Positions 6,933 to 15,433 of a stretch of DNA of 64,000 nt are shown here, piece by piece. The stretch is taken from positions 153,673 through 217,672 of the forward strand of contig CAVWHE010000004.1 in the NCBI GenBank assembly GCA_963754845.1, written 5' to 3'. Positions within the stretch are counted from its first letter, which is position 1, and every line of letters starts with the position of its first letter. This DNA is from JAKASV01 sp963754845. Its GTDB lineage: Bacteria > Babelota > Babeliae > Babelales > Vermiphilaceae. Below the pieces are notes generated by a model, which was not told where the DNA came from, ran no database searches, and was given only the letters and a program-made list of their open reading frames with translations. Position numbers and translations under genes: made by a program.

Positions 6933-9932
6933 TCACTTTTTGTTATGCTCCTTAATCCACTCCCCTATCTGCTGCCACAAAACATCCTTTTTTACAAGAA
7001 CGTTGAATTCCATGAGCGCCATGAGGAGAGCGGCATCCTTCGCATCAACATCAAACTTTGATGTTGGATAGTCTGAAAGGTTGATTGCTTGATGGAGGGG
7101 CACATCCGTTGCAAGACCGTTATCGGCGAGCGCCATTTTTTTAATGGCCCAAATCCTGTTCTTATGCTTATTATCAGAGTTTTGAATAAGTGGTAGATTT
7201 CGTGCTAAAGGCATATAAATGACAAGCGGTGACTCTGGGTTTTTTGCGTCTTTAAGCACAGTTGTTAGATGGTAGCCAAGCTCGGGCAATGTACGCACTA
7301 CCTTTCCATCAGAATCTTTGATACACGCTACCGCTTCTTTTGCTGTAACAGCAGAAGTGACAGGGAAAGCGGAGTTGTTTTCCTTGGCCCACTCGGCAAC
7401 AAGCCGCAACGCTTTGCCGGTAACCTGGCTTTGCACCTCATCCTTTCCGATAGTCGCAGCAACATCTTCGCCGCGGGCACTATCGCGATCCACACGGATT
7501 ATCGGCGCTTCTCCGTCGTCGGCGGATGCGTCGAGAAAGATGATAATGTCGGCCTTGCGATCAGATCGGTGCCCGCTCACCGGTTGGAAGGGAAGATTGA
7601 AGTGGAGTCCAGCATCAACGAGGGTCAAGAACTCGTTTTTTATGGTGCCCTCACCAGCACCAAGGAGCGCATATTCAGGGTTAAAGAAACTAGGATACGT
7701 TATGCGTCCGCGTTGAATGCCAATGGGAAGTTTCGTGATAAGTGAATCAACGACGCCGCCCTTCCCAACAGCCTTAGCAATTTCGCTTAAAGACGCAGCG
7801 AACGCTGAACCAAACGTTGCCATCAGCATGCCTAATGATTGTTCACTTGCCTTGTCTTGCGAGGTACCGTAGGCAAATTTTCTTCCGAGAGCCCACGTTG
7901 GGATAAATGCAGCTGACTTGGTGCACGCCTGCTGATCACCACCTTCTACCGCACCACACCCAATGTCCGTGTGTCCGACCTGAAACGGCGTAAATTCGTA
8001 GAAGGCATAGTGTGCTTTGCCTTGCTCGGAGTACCGAGGATCTTCAACGACTGAAGCATAGAGAGGGAAAGGAACTGGCGCTTTTTCCTTAAGATGGTCA
8101 AGCTGCGTTGAAAGCGTCGGAGGAACGAGTTTTTCGTCCTTGGGGTTGATGCCAAGTACGTGCTGGGCAATCATTGCGCCATAGTAATCCATGAGTGTCA
8201 CCGGTTGTCCAAAAACTCCCTTTACAAGAATCGACTGAACACTTTCCCCTACGGCCGCGGTTGCCCAATCGTGTATAAACGTCGGAATACCCATCCCCTT
8301 TAAATTTCCTGCAACGCGGTTACTTACTGTATTGAGTACGTCGATGGTGGCAGGTTGTGCATTTGTATTTTCGGCAAGACGTTTATTGTAGTCAGAAACG
8401 AACGATCCGAGCGCCCACGTCGAACCTGAGAGTGCCGACACATAGGTCACGGCATCAAGAAGTCCAGCACGCTCAAGACCCTTGAGAAAACCAAACATCG
8501 CCAGCATTGCGCGAATGCCGCCGCCACTTGTGACGAGTGCTATCGTCGGAATACGCATGTTGTTGTTGTTATCGATGGCCAGATCCGGGAATGAAGTTTT
8601 AAGCTTGAGGTCGGAAAATGCAGATATAAGACTTTTGTCCTTACTAACGCGCTCACCAAAATAATCATCTTTTGAAAAGGCGCCTGCAAGAGCTGTGCGC
8701 ACTCCCTTTTTGCGCTCGGCGACATAGTTTTTTTCCTCGTCAGGAAGGTCGGCCTGCGTGCTCACATGGGCAATGCCATCTTTCACGTGAGGATCACTTC
8801 CCAGAACAGCAAAAATCTCAGACCAGTTGAGGGGCTTTCCTGCTTCTAAAGCTTCCCTAAGATAAGGATATTTTACCACGCGCTCGACGTTGAACGTTCC
8901 CTCATCTTTGAGCTGTTTTTCGACGGTGTTCTTATAAGAGTCACCGAAAGGCGCCGAATCCCATATCGCATGAAACATGTCCTTATACGGACTTGGGTGG
9001 CTTTCGTATAAGAGTTTGTTGCCAGCAAAGCGTGTAAAACGGCGAATGTACATGAAGGGCAGCGATGGAACATACTTGGTGGCACTCTCTCCAGTCGCCG
9101 TGCTTACAAGAAGACAGCCAAAGTCGGTGTTGAGTGCGTAATTTTTATTGGTACCTTCAATGGCATTCCTGATTGCATCCTTGGCAGGGGCAAATTCGGT
9201 GGACATGCCTTCCAGAAACGCACCAGACTTGAAAAAATTAAAGGTGTGCGTTCCCCCTTGTTCGTCTACTCCATAGCACGCGATGTTGATACCCTTAAGG
9301 GGCAAGGGCACGCCGTTGGCAGAAAAAGCAAGCGGCGCTCCCGCATTCATAGGCATGACATGCTTGAATGTATGTGGCGCTGGAGTGTAAAAATTGTACA
9401 AGCGCGTATCAATGGCGTTGTAATCAATGTCGACAAGTTTGTGGGGTGTGGCCGCCGCCACCGCTTCAGTGCTCTCGGCAGCACCGACGGGGACACCGCC
9501 CTCAGTGAGCAGCGGCTCAAAGAGAATGACAGCAAAAAGGTGCGGTAAGGTTTCGCCTTTTGTTGTTATCTTTCTCGTTACATCAGCGACAGCCGGCGCT
9601 GCAGGCCCGACTGCAATAATGACCTTGGCATGCCCACCATCTCCTGTAAGCTCATTTTCGATTCCCTTGATCGTCGTTTGTTTGTCGGAGAACAGTACAA
9701 ACTTTTGCTTAACGGCACCTACCTTGTGAGGTCGTGCGAGGGTTTCAGCGAGCTCTTTCGATGCCAGCTCTTTAAGAGGCGTCCTGTGTTTCTCAGGAGC
9801 AACGATGATAAAATCAAAATCTTTTACAACATCGCCGGCCGCTGCCGCACGCATGCGTCGATCACCACCAAAAATCCCTGCAACGAACACGACGCACGCA
9901 AGCGCTGTTCGCACATTAAGAAACATTTTCAT
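6933..9932 (-). CDS. Secreted cytosolic-PLA2-type phospholipase
   Basis: A 999-residue protein from ATG 9932 with GGAG upstream and a signal peptide ending near residue 30. Residues about 1–460 are unrecognised. The C-terminal half matches the lysophospholipase/cPLA2 catalytic domain (PF01735 type). The oxyanion loop SGGGIRAML lies near 469 and includes the Arg of human cPLA2 R200. The nucleophile Ser about 502 is in ALSGSTW (human S228), and the catalytic Asp about 773 is in LVDAGLHFNLPF (human D549 in DSGLTFNLPY). Intervening blocks such as YEFTPFQVG and FGSAFAASLSEI also parallel human YEFSPYEIG and WGSAFSILFNRV. It should hydrolyse the acyl ester of phospholipids or lysophospholipids. The lipid-binding C2 domain of the animal enzyme is not apparent. 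Confidence 0.85.
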   Translation of the reverse strand: MKMFLNVRTALACVVFVAGIFGGDRRMRAAAAGDVVKDFDFIIVAPEKHRTPLKELASKELAETLARPHKVGAVKQKFVLFSDKQTTIKGIENELTGDGGHAKVIIAVGPAAPAVADVTRKITTKGETLPHLFAVILFEPLLTEGGVPVGAAESTEAVAAATPHKLVDIDYNAIDTRLYNFYTPAPHTFKHVMPMNAGAPLAFSANGVPLPLKGINIACYGVDEQGGTHTFNFFKSGAFLEGMSTEFAPAKDAIRNAIEGTNKNYALNTDFGCLLVSTATGESATKYVPSLPFMYIRRFTRFAGNKLLYESHPSPYKDMFHAIWDSAPFGDSYKNTVEKQLKDEGTFNVERVVKYPYLREALEAGKPLNWSEIFAVLGSDPHVKDGIAHVSTQADLPDEEKNYVAERKKGVRTALAGAFSKDDYFGERVSKDKSLISAFSDLKLKTSFPDLAIDNNNNMRIPTIALVTSGGGIRAMLAMFGFLKGLERAGLLDAVTYVSALSGSTWALGSFVSDYNKRLAENTNAQPATIDVLNTVSNRVAGNLKGMGIPTFIHDWATAAVGESVQSILVKGVFGQPVTLMDYYGAMIAQHVLGINPKDEKLVPPTLSTQLDHLKEKAPVPFPLYASVVEDPRYSEQGKAHYAFYEFTPFQVGHTDIGCGAVEGGDQQACTKSAAFIPTWALGRKFAYGTSQDKASEQSLGMLMATFGSAFAASLSEIAKAVGKGGVVDSLITKLPIGIQRGRITYPSFFNPEYALLGAGEGTIKNEFLTLVDAGLHFNLPFQPVSGHRSDRKADIIIFLDASADDGEAPIIRVDRDSARGEDVAATIGKDEVQSQVTGKALRLVAEWAKENNSAFPVTSAVTAKEAVACIKDSDGKVVRTLPELGYHLTTVLKDAKNPESPLVIYMPLARNLPLIQNSDNKHKNRIWAIKKMALADNGLATDVPLHQAINLSDYPTSKFDVDAKDAALLMALMEFNVLVKKDVLWQQIGEWIKEHNKK

Positions 9933-10336
9933 CACACTCTCCTGATTTTTGATATAAAAAACAAGAAAAACGACACCCAAAAACAAACACCCGATGAAAC
10001 CGAGTCTGTTGCCTATGGCTTCGCCACGCGGGCACGACGTTGCCCGGTCACTTTCACCATAGCACACCCAGACAAAAAAATTCAAATAAAAAATATTATT
10101 CTTTTTATCTGATTTATCATGAGATCCTTTAGTGTGTAGAAATTAACAAAAGGCTCTCATGCAGGTTTCGATACATGGTGGGCCATTGCTTGTTCAGGCT
10201 ATTCAGGCTATCACGATGCAAGTATCACGAAGGTCTCTACCAACGGCCGGTTATGCCGTTTTGAGTTCATTTTTTCGCGTCAAGAGGAGCAACTTCTTTG
10301 CACCAACGTTGAGCCAAGCTTCGGAACACATGAACG

Positions 10337-11218
10337 TTAAGCATGAGTCTCTTCATGAGTGGTATCGCGTGCGGGAGTTCGAGCACGCAGAAGATAGAGC
10401 TCTGTTTTAAGTATCGTCTGGGCCGAGGAGACTACGGACCCGATAAGAACCATGGTGAATGTTACGGCAATCGAAAGCGACGCGTACCACGCACCTACGG
10501 CCGGCCGGCCAAAAATCGCGGCAATCGTTGCAAGGGGGGCAAGGCACACGGCGGTGATGACGAGCATCCAGCATTGTGCACCCATAATTTCGACAAAAAG
10601 TTGCCTGGCGATGATTGCCGAACGCAGAAGTGAGTGCGTGGCACTCTCGTTCTCAAATACTACGATAGGTACAAAGAAAAACGTGCACAGCGACCACCCC
10701 AAAAAGAAGGCGATAACGGCAAACCTTTCAACCGGCAGAAGCAGTGCCCGAGAGGATGCCGACGCGGCAATGAAATATAAAGCAACATTGACAAACGTGG
10801 CCATGAAAGACCAGGAAGCAATGCGACCGCGAATGCGCCAGGAATTTCTGAGAGCATTGCCGATACCATCATTCTCTCGAATGTCCGTCATGAACCTCCA
10901 TCCGTGCCGTACAAGACAAGCATGAAAAAATGTCACAACGAAGAGGTAGACAAGGGTTACGAGGAAAAGGAGGGCGTGATTGATGAGACCAGACGGTTCG
11001 ACAATGGAGCGCCCAAGGTCCTGGAAACTTACGAAGAGATTCATGCGACCACCGAGAACACCGGCTGCCGGAATGTTGTATGCAAGAACCTGGGCACAAA
11101 AGTAGAGGGGAACTGTGCTGACCAGGTACACGAGAAGCACGGGATGTTGCCAAAGGAACTCAAAGCTGCTTGCGGCCATGCACACGCCGTGCCACAATCT
11201 CGCATGTATGCTCGCCAT
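10337..11218 (-). CDS. Polytopic integral membrane protein
   Basis: A 293-residue protein. ATG 11218 is preferred to GTG 11227 because AAGGTGA stands six bases upstream. It has about six hydrophobic segments (for example VLLVYLVSTVPLYF, LLFLVTLVYLFVVTFF, FMATFVNVALYFIAA, VIAFFLGWSLCTFFF, WMLVITAVCLAPLATI, IAVTFTMVLIGSVVSS) separated by short polar loops, with a hydrophilic tail. The general pattern recalls bacterial DUF6159-like proteins, but I am not certain. It is the last of three same-strand genes (12618 to 10337) with a 53-base gap after the NUDIX gene. Function unknown. Confidence 0.6.
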   Translation of the reverse strand: MASIHARLWHGVCMAASSFEFLWQHPVLLVYLVSTVPLYFCAQVLAYNIPAAGVLGGRMNLFVSFQDLGRSIVEPSGLINHALLFLVTLVYLFVVTFFHACLVRHGWRFMTDIRENDGIGNALRNSWRIRGRIASWSFMATFVNVALYFIAASASSRALLLPVERFAVIAFFLGWSLCTFFFVPIVVFENESATHSLLRSAIIARQLFVEIMGAQCWMLVITAVCLAPLATIAAIFGRPAVGAWYASLSIAVTFTMVLIGSVVSSAQTILKTELYLLRARTPARDTTHEETHA

Positions 11219-11271
11219 GAAACTCACCTTCTATCTTGGGGGCCTTCGAATGCTGGAAGGACGCCTCTCTA

Positions 11272-11898
11272 TCATCGTTCCATCAACGCATGCCACACAA
11301 GAGAACTCCACGGCTCCATGCGGTCAACGTAGAGTGTGCACTGGGCGCGGGATGCAAGCATGCCGTGCTTGTGCTCAGATTTGATTGCTATGGAATCGGA
11401 TGTTCCGTGCGCGAGAAGCACGAGGCCCACGTGAACGCGTCCCACGCTCGTGCTTTCGTCATTGAGAACGCCGAAATGCTCGAACGTAATAGTGCCGTTG
11501 TACGCAACTTCTTCATGAAATTCACGCTGAGCCCATGCGGCGACGGTTGGTTCTGCCAAGTCTTCCTTGCGTACGTGTCCGCCGATGCCGAGCGAAAATT
11601 TTTCCCTGAGGCGCGCCTCTGAAGCATCGTCCTTGCGCTGCATGAGAAAATAAAGGTTATTGTGCTCAAAGACAACGTAAGGGATGATTTGCTTGTACGA
11701 AGGGTCATCTTCAACTGTTGAACGTTCCTTGCATTCGCCGTGCTCTCTTACGATATCTTCGTATGCATCAAGAGCGCAGGGCTTGAAGCCGGACCACGCC
11801 CCATCAGGAAAAAGAATATCGCGCTTGACAACAACAATGTCCTCGTGCTTAACCTGCCCCGCCCCGCGGGCATTTTTGCCAACCGACGCCTGCGTCAT
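11272..11898 (-). CDS. NUDIX hydrolase
   Basis: A 208-residue protein; ATG 11898 has AAGGAG upstream and is preferred to ATG 11913. The core holds a NUDIX-like box, GIGGHVRKEDLA followed by AWAQREFHEEV, that is Gly-Gly, a spacer and the REx2EE metal-binding helix. It is preceded by YVVFEHNNLYFLMQRK and LREKFSLG, as in nucleoside-diphosphate-linked hydrolases of the MutT superfamily. The spacer between GG and REFHEE is longer than in the classical box. This variant (SxGxGGH...REFxEE) occurs in a subgroup with unknown substrate. The protein is probably cytosolic and acts on a nucleoside diphosphate derivative. Confidence 0.8.
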   Translation of the reverse strand: MTQASVGKNARGAGQVKHEDIVVVKRDILFPDGAWSGFKPCALDAYEDIVREHGECKERSTVEDDPSYKQIIPYVVFEHNNLYFLMQRKDDASEARLREKFSLGIGGHVRKEDLAEPTVAAWAQREFHEEVAYNGTITFEHFGVLNDESTSVGRVHVGLVLLAHGTSDSIAIKSEHKHGMLASRAQCTLYVDRMEPWSSLVWHALMER

Positions 11899-12093
11899 AG
11901 ATCTCCTTGTCATGCCACCTGTTTACAAGCAACGACTATATACACCTTTGCATCCTGATGATACCTCAAGTGCGCAGCAGCACCAAATTCCCCCACACGT
12001 GGCTGTGGCATAATCTTTCAAAAAGTAGACAAAAAAAGGCGTGGTGTACACGACCAGCTCGATGTTTCGGCATGCACGGCACAGTTAGAATCA

Positions 12094-12618
12094 TCAAAAG
12101 ACGGGACAGAAGCTCAAAAGGCTCAAGCCGTCAGCGATATGATTGTCGATCGTCGCATCGGTCGGATTGGCCTTGGTGTACATGAGAAGGCCGGTATTGC
12201 TGTGACGCATGTTCCATGAACATTCGTGCCACGTCGTGAAATCGAGCTTATGGGCAAGATCGTCAAGGAGTTTTCTGTCAACGACGTCAACGGTACCTGC
12301 GTCACGCATGACTGATCGTACGCGGGAATTGAACGCCGCATCACTCATGTGCTGAGTGAACGTATCAGGATTGTCCCAAATTGGCCCGTGAGGATAGGCA
12401 TCGTGCCGATCAAAACCAGCAACACCATGAAGATGTTTGAAATCACGGTTATCAACAAAGTAAGCAGCCTTGCTGAGATCGAAGCACGACGGAGCACAGA
12501 GTTCATGGAGGACAAACTCGCTCACGTTGGCACGGCCGTCGGCATGAACTATAAAACGCGGTAACTGGCTGAGACGATGTAGCATCACCCTGTGTCGCTC
12601 TAGTAAGGCACGCTCCAT
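12094..12618 (-). CDS. Hypothetical protein
   Basis: A 174-residue protein. ATG 12618 follows a strong GGGGAGGG at good spacing; the frame continues open to 12705. No signal peptide or membrane segment. It is rich in His, Asp and aromatic residues (YFVDNRDFKHLHGVAGFDRHDAYPHGPIW, quoted in two parts: YFVDNRDFKHLHG and FDRHDAYPHGPIW), which could bind a metal, but I recognise no family. It lies 195 bases upstream of the NUDIX gene on the same strand. Confidence 0.5.
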   Translation of the reverse strand: MERALLERHRVMLHRLSQLPRFIVHADGRANVSEFVLHELCAPSCFDLSKAAYFVDNRDFKHLHGVAGFDRHDAYPHGPIWDNPDTFTQHMSDAAFNSRVRSVMRDAGTVDVVDRKLLDDLAHKLDFTTWHECSWNMRHSNTGLLMYTKANPTDATIDNHIADGLSLLSFCPVF

Positions 12619-12800
12619 GGGACGCCCTCCCCTGCTTTTCACTATCTGCGTTCGGCACCACCGTGCGTATAACACCCTCGGTAACAACCATACTCCTTCT
12701 TTCATGCAACTTCAATATTATCGCAGATTGTGAGTGTGATAGTCTTGTTCGCTGGAAAAGGCTTTTCGCGAAGCGCACAAGAAAATTTCAAAAAAGACCT

Positions 12801-12830
12801 TTGACTTCTTGCAATTGTTTTTTCTAGATT
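12801..12830 (+). promoter_or_regulatory. Predicted sigma-70-type promoter
   Basis: TTGACT at 12801–12806 and TAGATT at 12825–12830 with an 18-base spacer, 60 bases before the GTG start at 12890 in an otherwise AT-rich gap. Confidence 0.5.
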
Positions 12831-12889
12831 AGGTGAGGGGATGGTGGACCAGAGTGGCGAGTCCGAAGAAGGGGTGAGGAAGGAAGGAC

Positions 12890-13924
12890 GTGAAAAACAT
12901 AAGTGTAGCGACAATCTGTTTTCTTGTGGGCGTCATAGCAAGCAGAACTGTGCGTATGAACGCACGCAGCCAACATCGCCCACCCGACACGGCGATGCCA
13001 CGCATCGTAACGTACTGGAAAGACGAGCCTTTCGACCGTTATTTTCTCAGCAGTCCGTATCTTGAAGCCCACCCGTTCTTCGAGATGTATGATGCACTTT
13101 TTTTGAAGAATCATACGTTGCCGCCCGGACCCATAACTTTCCGCTACGATGCAAGCAAGGCCGTTGACGGAGCCGTTCTGAGCGCCATGCTCGAGGGACT
13201 CCTCACCGAAGTTACTGCCAAGAAAAAAAATTACACGAATTTTGACATTGTGCGTGACCGTAACTTTAATCGACGCCGCCGTTCCGGCCTTCTCATCGTC
13301 AAATGCAGAAAATATCCCTTTGTTGCCAAACTCTTTATGGAAACACCTGATATGTTCGTAAAGCCCCACAGCAAGGGTTTTGAACCAATGTTCTTCTACT
13401 TCATGGGCGGCGGTGTTAATCGTCACTTGAGCGGCTTTACGCGCATCAAAAATGCCGAAAACATCAAGAAAACTTTGGCGGCAAGCCCCTACTGGTCGAC
13501 ACGAGTCGACGCGCCACGTAAGTGGTTTTGGATGCCGAGCACGCCGCGGTGGATCACCATCGTTGGCAAAAACATTGGCGTCCATAACGATATATCGATT
13601 GATATACCGGCAACGTACTGCATCGTTGCTGACGCCATCGACATCGAACGCCGCATGACCCTCGTTCGAAGCGAGGACCGAAGTGAATCACTCGCACTGT
13701 GCAACGCTGTAAAATTCACCATCGATCCTCACATAGACAATTTTATGATCGAACGGGCAACACATAAAATCATCGTCATTGATACTGAGCATTTTCCGAC
13801 GATGGTTGGCTTCAAAAAGGACGTTGGTCATTATACGAGCCAAATAGCCTGGTACCGTGACCTCATATTCAAATGCGCCGATGATATGTTCTTCCGCAAC
13901 AAGTGCCGCTGGCGTGGCGGTTAA
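12890..13924 (+). CDS. Membrane-anchored protein of unknown family
   Basis: A 344-residue protein with GTG start 12890 and a GAGGAAGGAAGG ribosome site. The N-terminus (NISVATICFLVGVIAS) is a signal peptide or single anchor. The body is basic and aromatic, with blocks such as LLIVKCRKYPFVAKLFMETP, KGFEPMFFYFMGGGVNRHLSG and PRKWFWMPSTPRWITIVG. The VAKLF(M) block followed later by VHNDISIDIPATYCIVADAID weakly recalls protein-kinase-like folds (beta-3 Lys, then an HND motif), but the Asp-Phe-Gly equivalent is not evident. I leave it unassigned. It has its own promoter (12801–12830) and converges with dnaA. Confidence 0.55.
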   Translation: MKNISVATICFLVGVIASRTVRMNARSQHRPPDTAMPRIVTYWKDEPFDRYFLSSPYLEAHPFFEMYDALFLKNHTLPPGPITFRYDASKAVDGAVLSAMLEGLLTEVTAKKKNYTNFDIVRDRNFNRRRRSGLLIVKCRKYPFVAKLFMETPDMFVKPHSKGFEPMFFYFMGGGVNRHLSGFTRIKNAENIKKTLAASPYWSTRVDAPRKWFWMPSTPRWITIVGKNIGVHNDISIDIPATYCIVADAIDIERRMTLVRSEDRSESLALCNAVKFTIDPHIDNFMIERATHKIIVIDTEHFPTMVGFKKDVGHYTSQIAWYRDLIFKCADDMFFRNKCRWRGG

Positions 13925-13948
13925 GGGTGCAATTCAGAACCTTTCGTA

Positions 13949-13964
13949 AACGTCCGACGGACGT
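13949..13964. terminator. Small hairpin between convergent genes
   Basis: ACGTCC (13950–13955), loop GAC, GGACGT (13959–13964), a perfect 6-bp stem at the dnaA stop and 25 bases after the gene ending at 13924. No clear T-run on either side, so the termination role is tentative. Confidence 0.3.
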
Positions 13965-15376
13965 CAGCCGGCAAGCTCAACCTCAAGAGCACGCACCGTA
14001 CCGCGGAATTCGCCACTGCACGCAAAGTGTTCTTCCATCTTTTCAAGAGCATGAGCCACGGTTGCGTGGTCACGTCCGCCCAAAAAGCGTCCAATATCGC
14101 GAAGCGATTTTCCCGTGAGACGCTTCATAATAAACATTGTCAGGTGTCGCACAAAAACAAGTTCCTTGTTTCGACGCTTTGACATGATGTCCTCGGTGCT
14201 GTACGAAGGAAAATGGCCGCGCACGGCATTGACAACGAGATCAAAATTGAGTGCTCGTTTACAAATGTCGTTGGGAGCGGGGCACGCGAGAACTTTTTGA
14301 GCAAGTTCGAGGCATAGACCATTCTTGGAGATGCTGCAGAAAGCAAGAACACGCACGAGCGCCCCTTCAAGTTCGCGAATACTGGTGTGTGCCGATGCGG
14401 CAATGAAAGAGGCGACATCATCGTCGATGGACACGTTGTTCATTTCGGCCTTTCTTTTGACGATAGCTATGCGCGTTTCGAGGCATGGGGCTTCAATGCC
14501 AGCAACAAGTCCACCCGAAAGGCGCGACCGCAGCCGTTCGTCAAGTCCCTCCATGTGCGTTGGCAGCACGCTGCCGGAAAAAACAATCTGCTTGCGCTCA
14601 TTGTAAAGGTCGTTGAAAATATGAAAAAACGCTTCCTGCGTTTGCTTTTTATTGGCTATAAGCTGGACATCGTCCATGAGGAGAACATCGATGTGCCGAT
14701 ACTTGGCATGAAAAAGATGTACTTTGTCCGAGCGCAGTGCATGGACAAATTCATGAACAAAACGGTCAGCGCCTTGATAGAGGACCGCATTGTTCTTTTT
14801 CTGCGTCCTGATACGGTTGCCGATGGCATGAAGAAGATGCGTTTTACCAAGTCCCGGACTGCTGCAAATAAAGAGGGGGTTGTAAGCAAGGCCCGGTTTT
14901 TCCGTGACAGCACACGCAGCAGCGTAGGCGAGGCGGTTGTGAGGACCGACAACGAACGTTTCAAGCATGTAGCCTTTATTGACGTGTCCAAGCACACGTG
15001 CCGGTTGAACACGTACCGGTACCGCTGCACTCGAGACGGCCGCAGGACGTTGGGTATCGGTTGCAACCTGAGCAATGGTTGTGACGGTAGTACTCATGGT
15101 CGGCACGAAGCTGTCTTTTTTGTGCGCACGAGCATCAAGAACAACAACGTCAAGGGAATTGGTACGCAGGAGACGCCCGAGATGAAACGCGATGGCTGGC
15201 AGATAATTGTTCTTAATCCAATCCTTAACAAAAGCATTGGGAGCCTCAAGATAGGCGACGTGGTTGATGGGATCCCATCGTTCGAGCGCGAGAGCCTTAA
15301 ACCACGTATCGATAGCCCGCGTGCCAACCTCCTGACCCATGATGGTCAAAAAATCATTCCAAATACTTGGTTCCAC
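13964..15376 (-). CDS. dnaA: Chromosomal replication initiator DnaA
   Basis: A 470-residue AAA+ initiator that binds DnaA boxes at oriC and melts the origin. Start GTG 15376 gives the expected N-terminal domain I (MEPSIWNDFLTIMGQEV). A variable linker spans about 85–130. The AAA+ core has Walker A SSPGLGKT (172–179), Walker B LLMDDVQL (232–239) and the Arg-finger/sensor stretch LRSRLSGGLVAGIE. The C-terminal DNA-binding domain carries the signature GGRDHATVAHA at 433–443. Length is usual for the family. It lies 57 bases downstream of the HtrA-like gene on the same strand; dnaN does not follow, so the common dnaA–dnaN order is absent here. I see no cluster of perfect DnaA boxes next to it. Confidence 0.96.
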   Translation of the reverse strand: MEPSIWNDFLTIMGQEVGTRAIDTWFKALALERWDPINHVAYLEAPNAFVKDWIKNNYLPAIAFHLGRLLRTNSLDVVVLDARAHKKDSFVPTMSTTVTTIAQVATDTQRPAAVSSAAVPVRVQPARVLGHVNKGYMLETFVVGPHNRLAYAAACAVTEKPGLAYNPLFICSSPGLGKTHLLHAIGNRIRTQKKNNAVLYQGADRFVHEFVHALRSDKVHLFHAKYRHIDVLLMDDVQLIANKKQTQEAFFHIFNDLYNERKQIVFSGSVLPTHMEGLDERLRSRLSGGLVAGIEAPCLETRIAIVKRKAEMNNVSIDDDVASFIAASAHTSIRELEGALVRVLAFCSISKNGLCLELAQKVLACPAPNDICKRALNFDLVVNAVRGHFPSYSTEDIMSKRRNKELVFVRHLTMFIMKRLTGKSLRDIGRFLGGRDHATVAHALEKMEEHFACSGEFRGTVRALEVELAG

Positions 15377-15433
15377 TGTTTTTCTCTGTAGACATCAGTG
15401 AGTTTTTTCACGCGGACCATCGCAAACAGGAAA

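Noticed and set aside
6904..6936. Hairpin overlapping the phospholipase stop, followed by T's on the plus strand
   Set aside because: The T-run is on the wrong strand for the phospholipase gene, and no plus-strand gene ends here.
15377..15433. oriC next to dnaA
   Set aside because: The gap is 57 bases, not AT-rich enough, and has no recognisable DnaA boxes.
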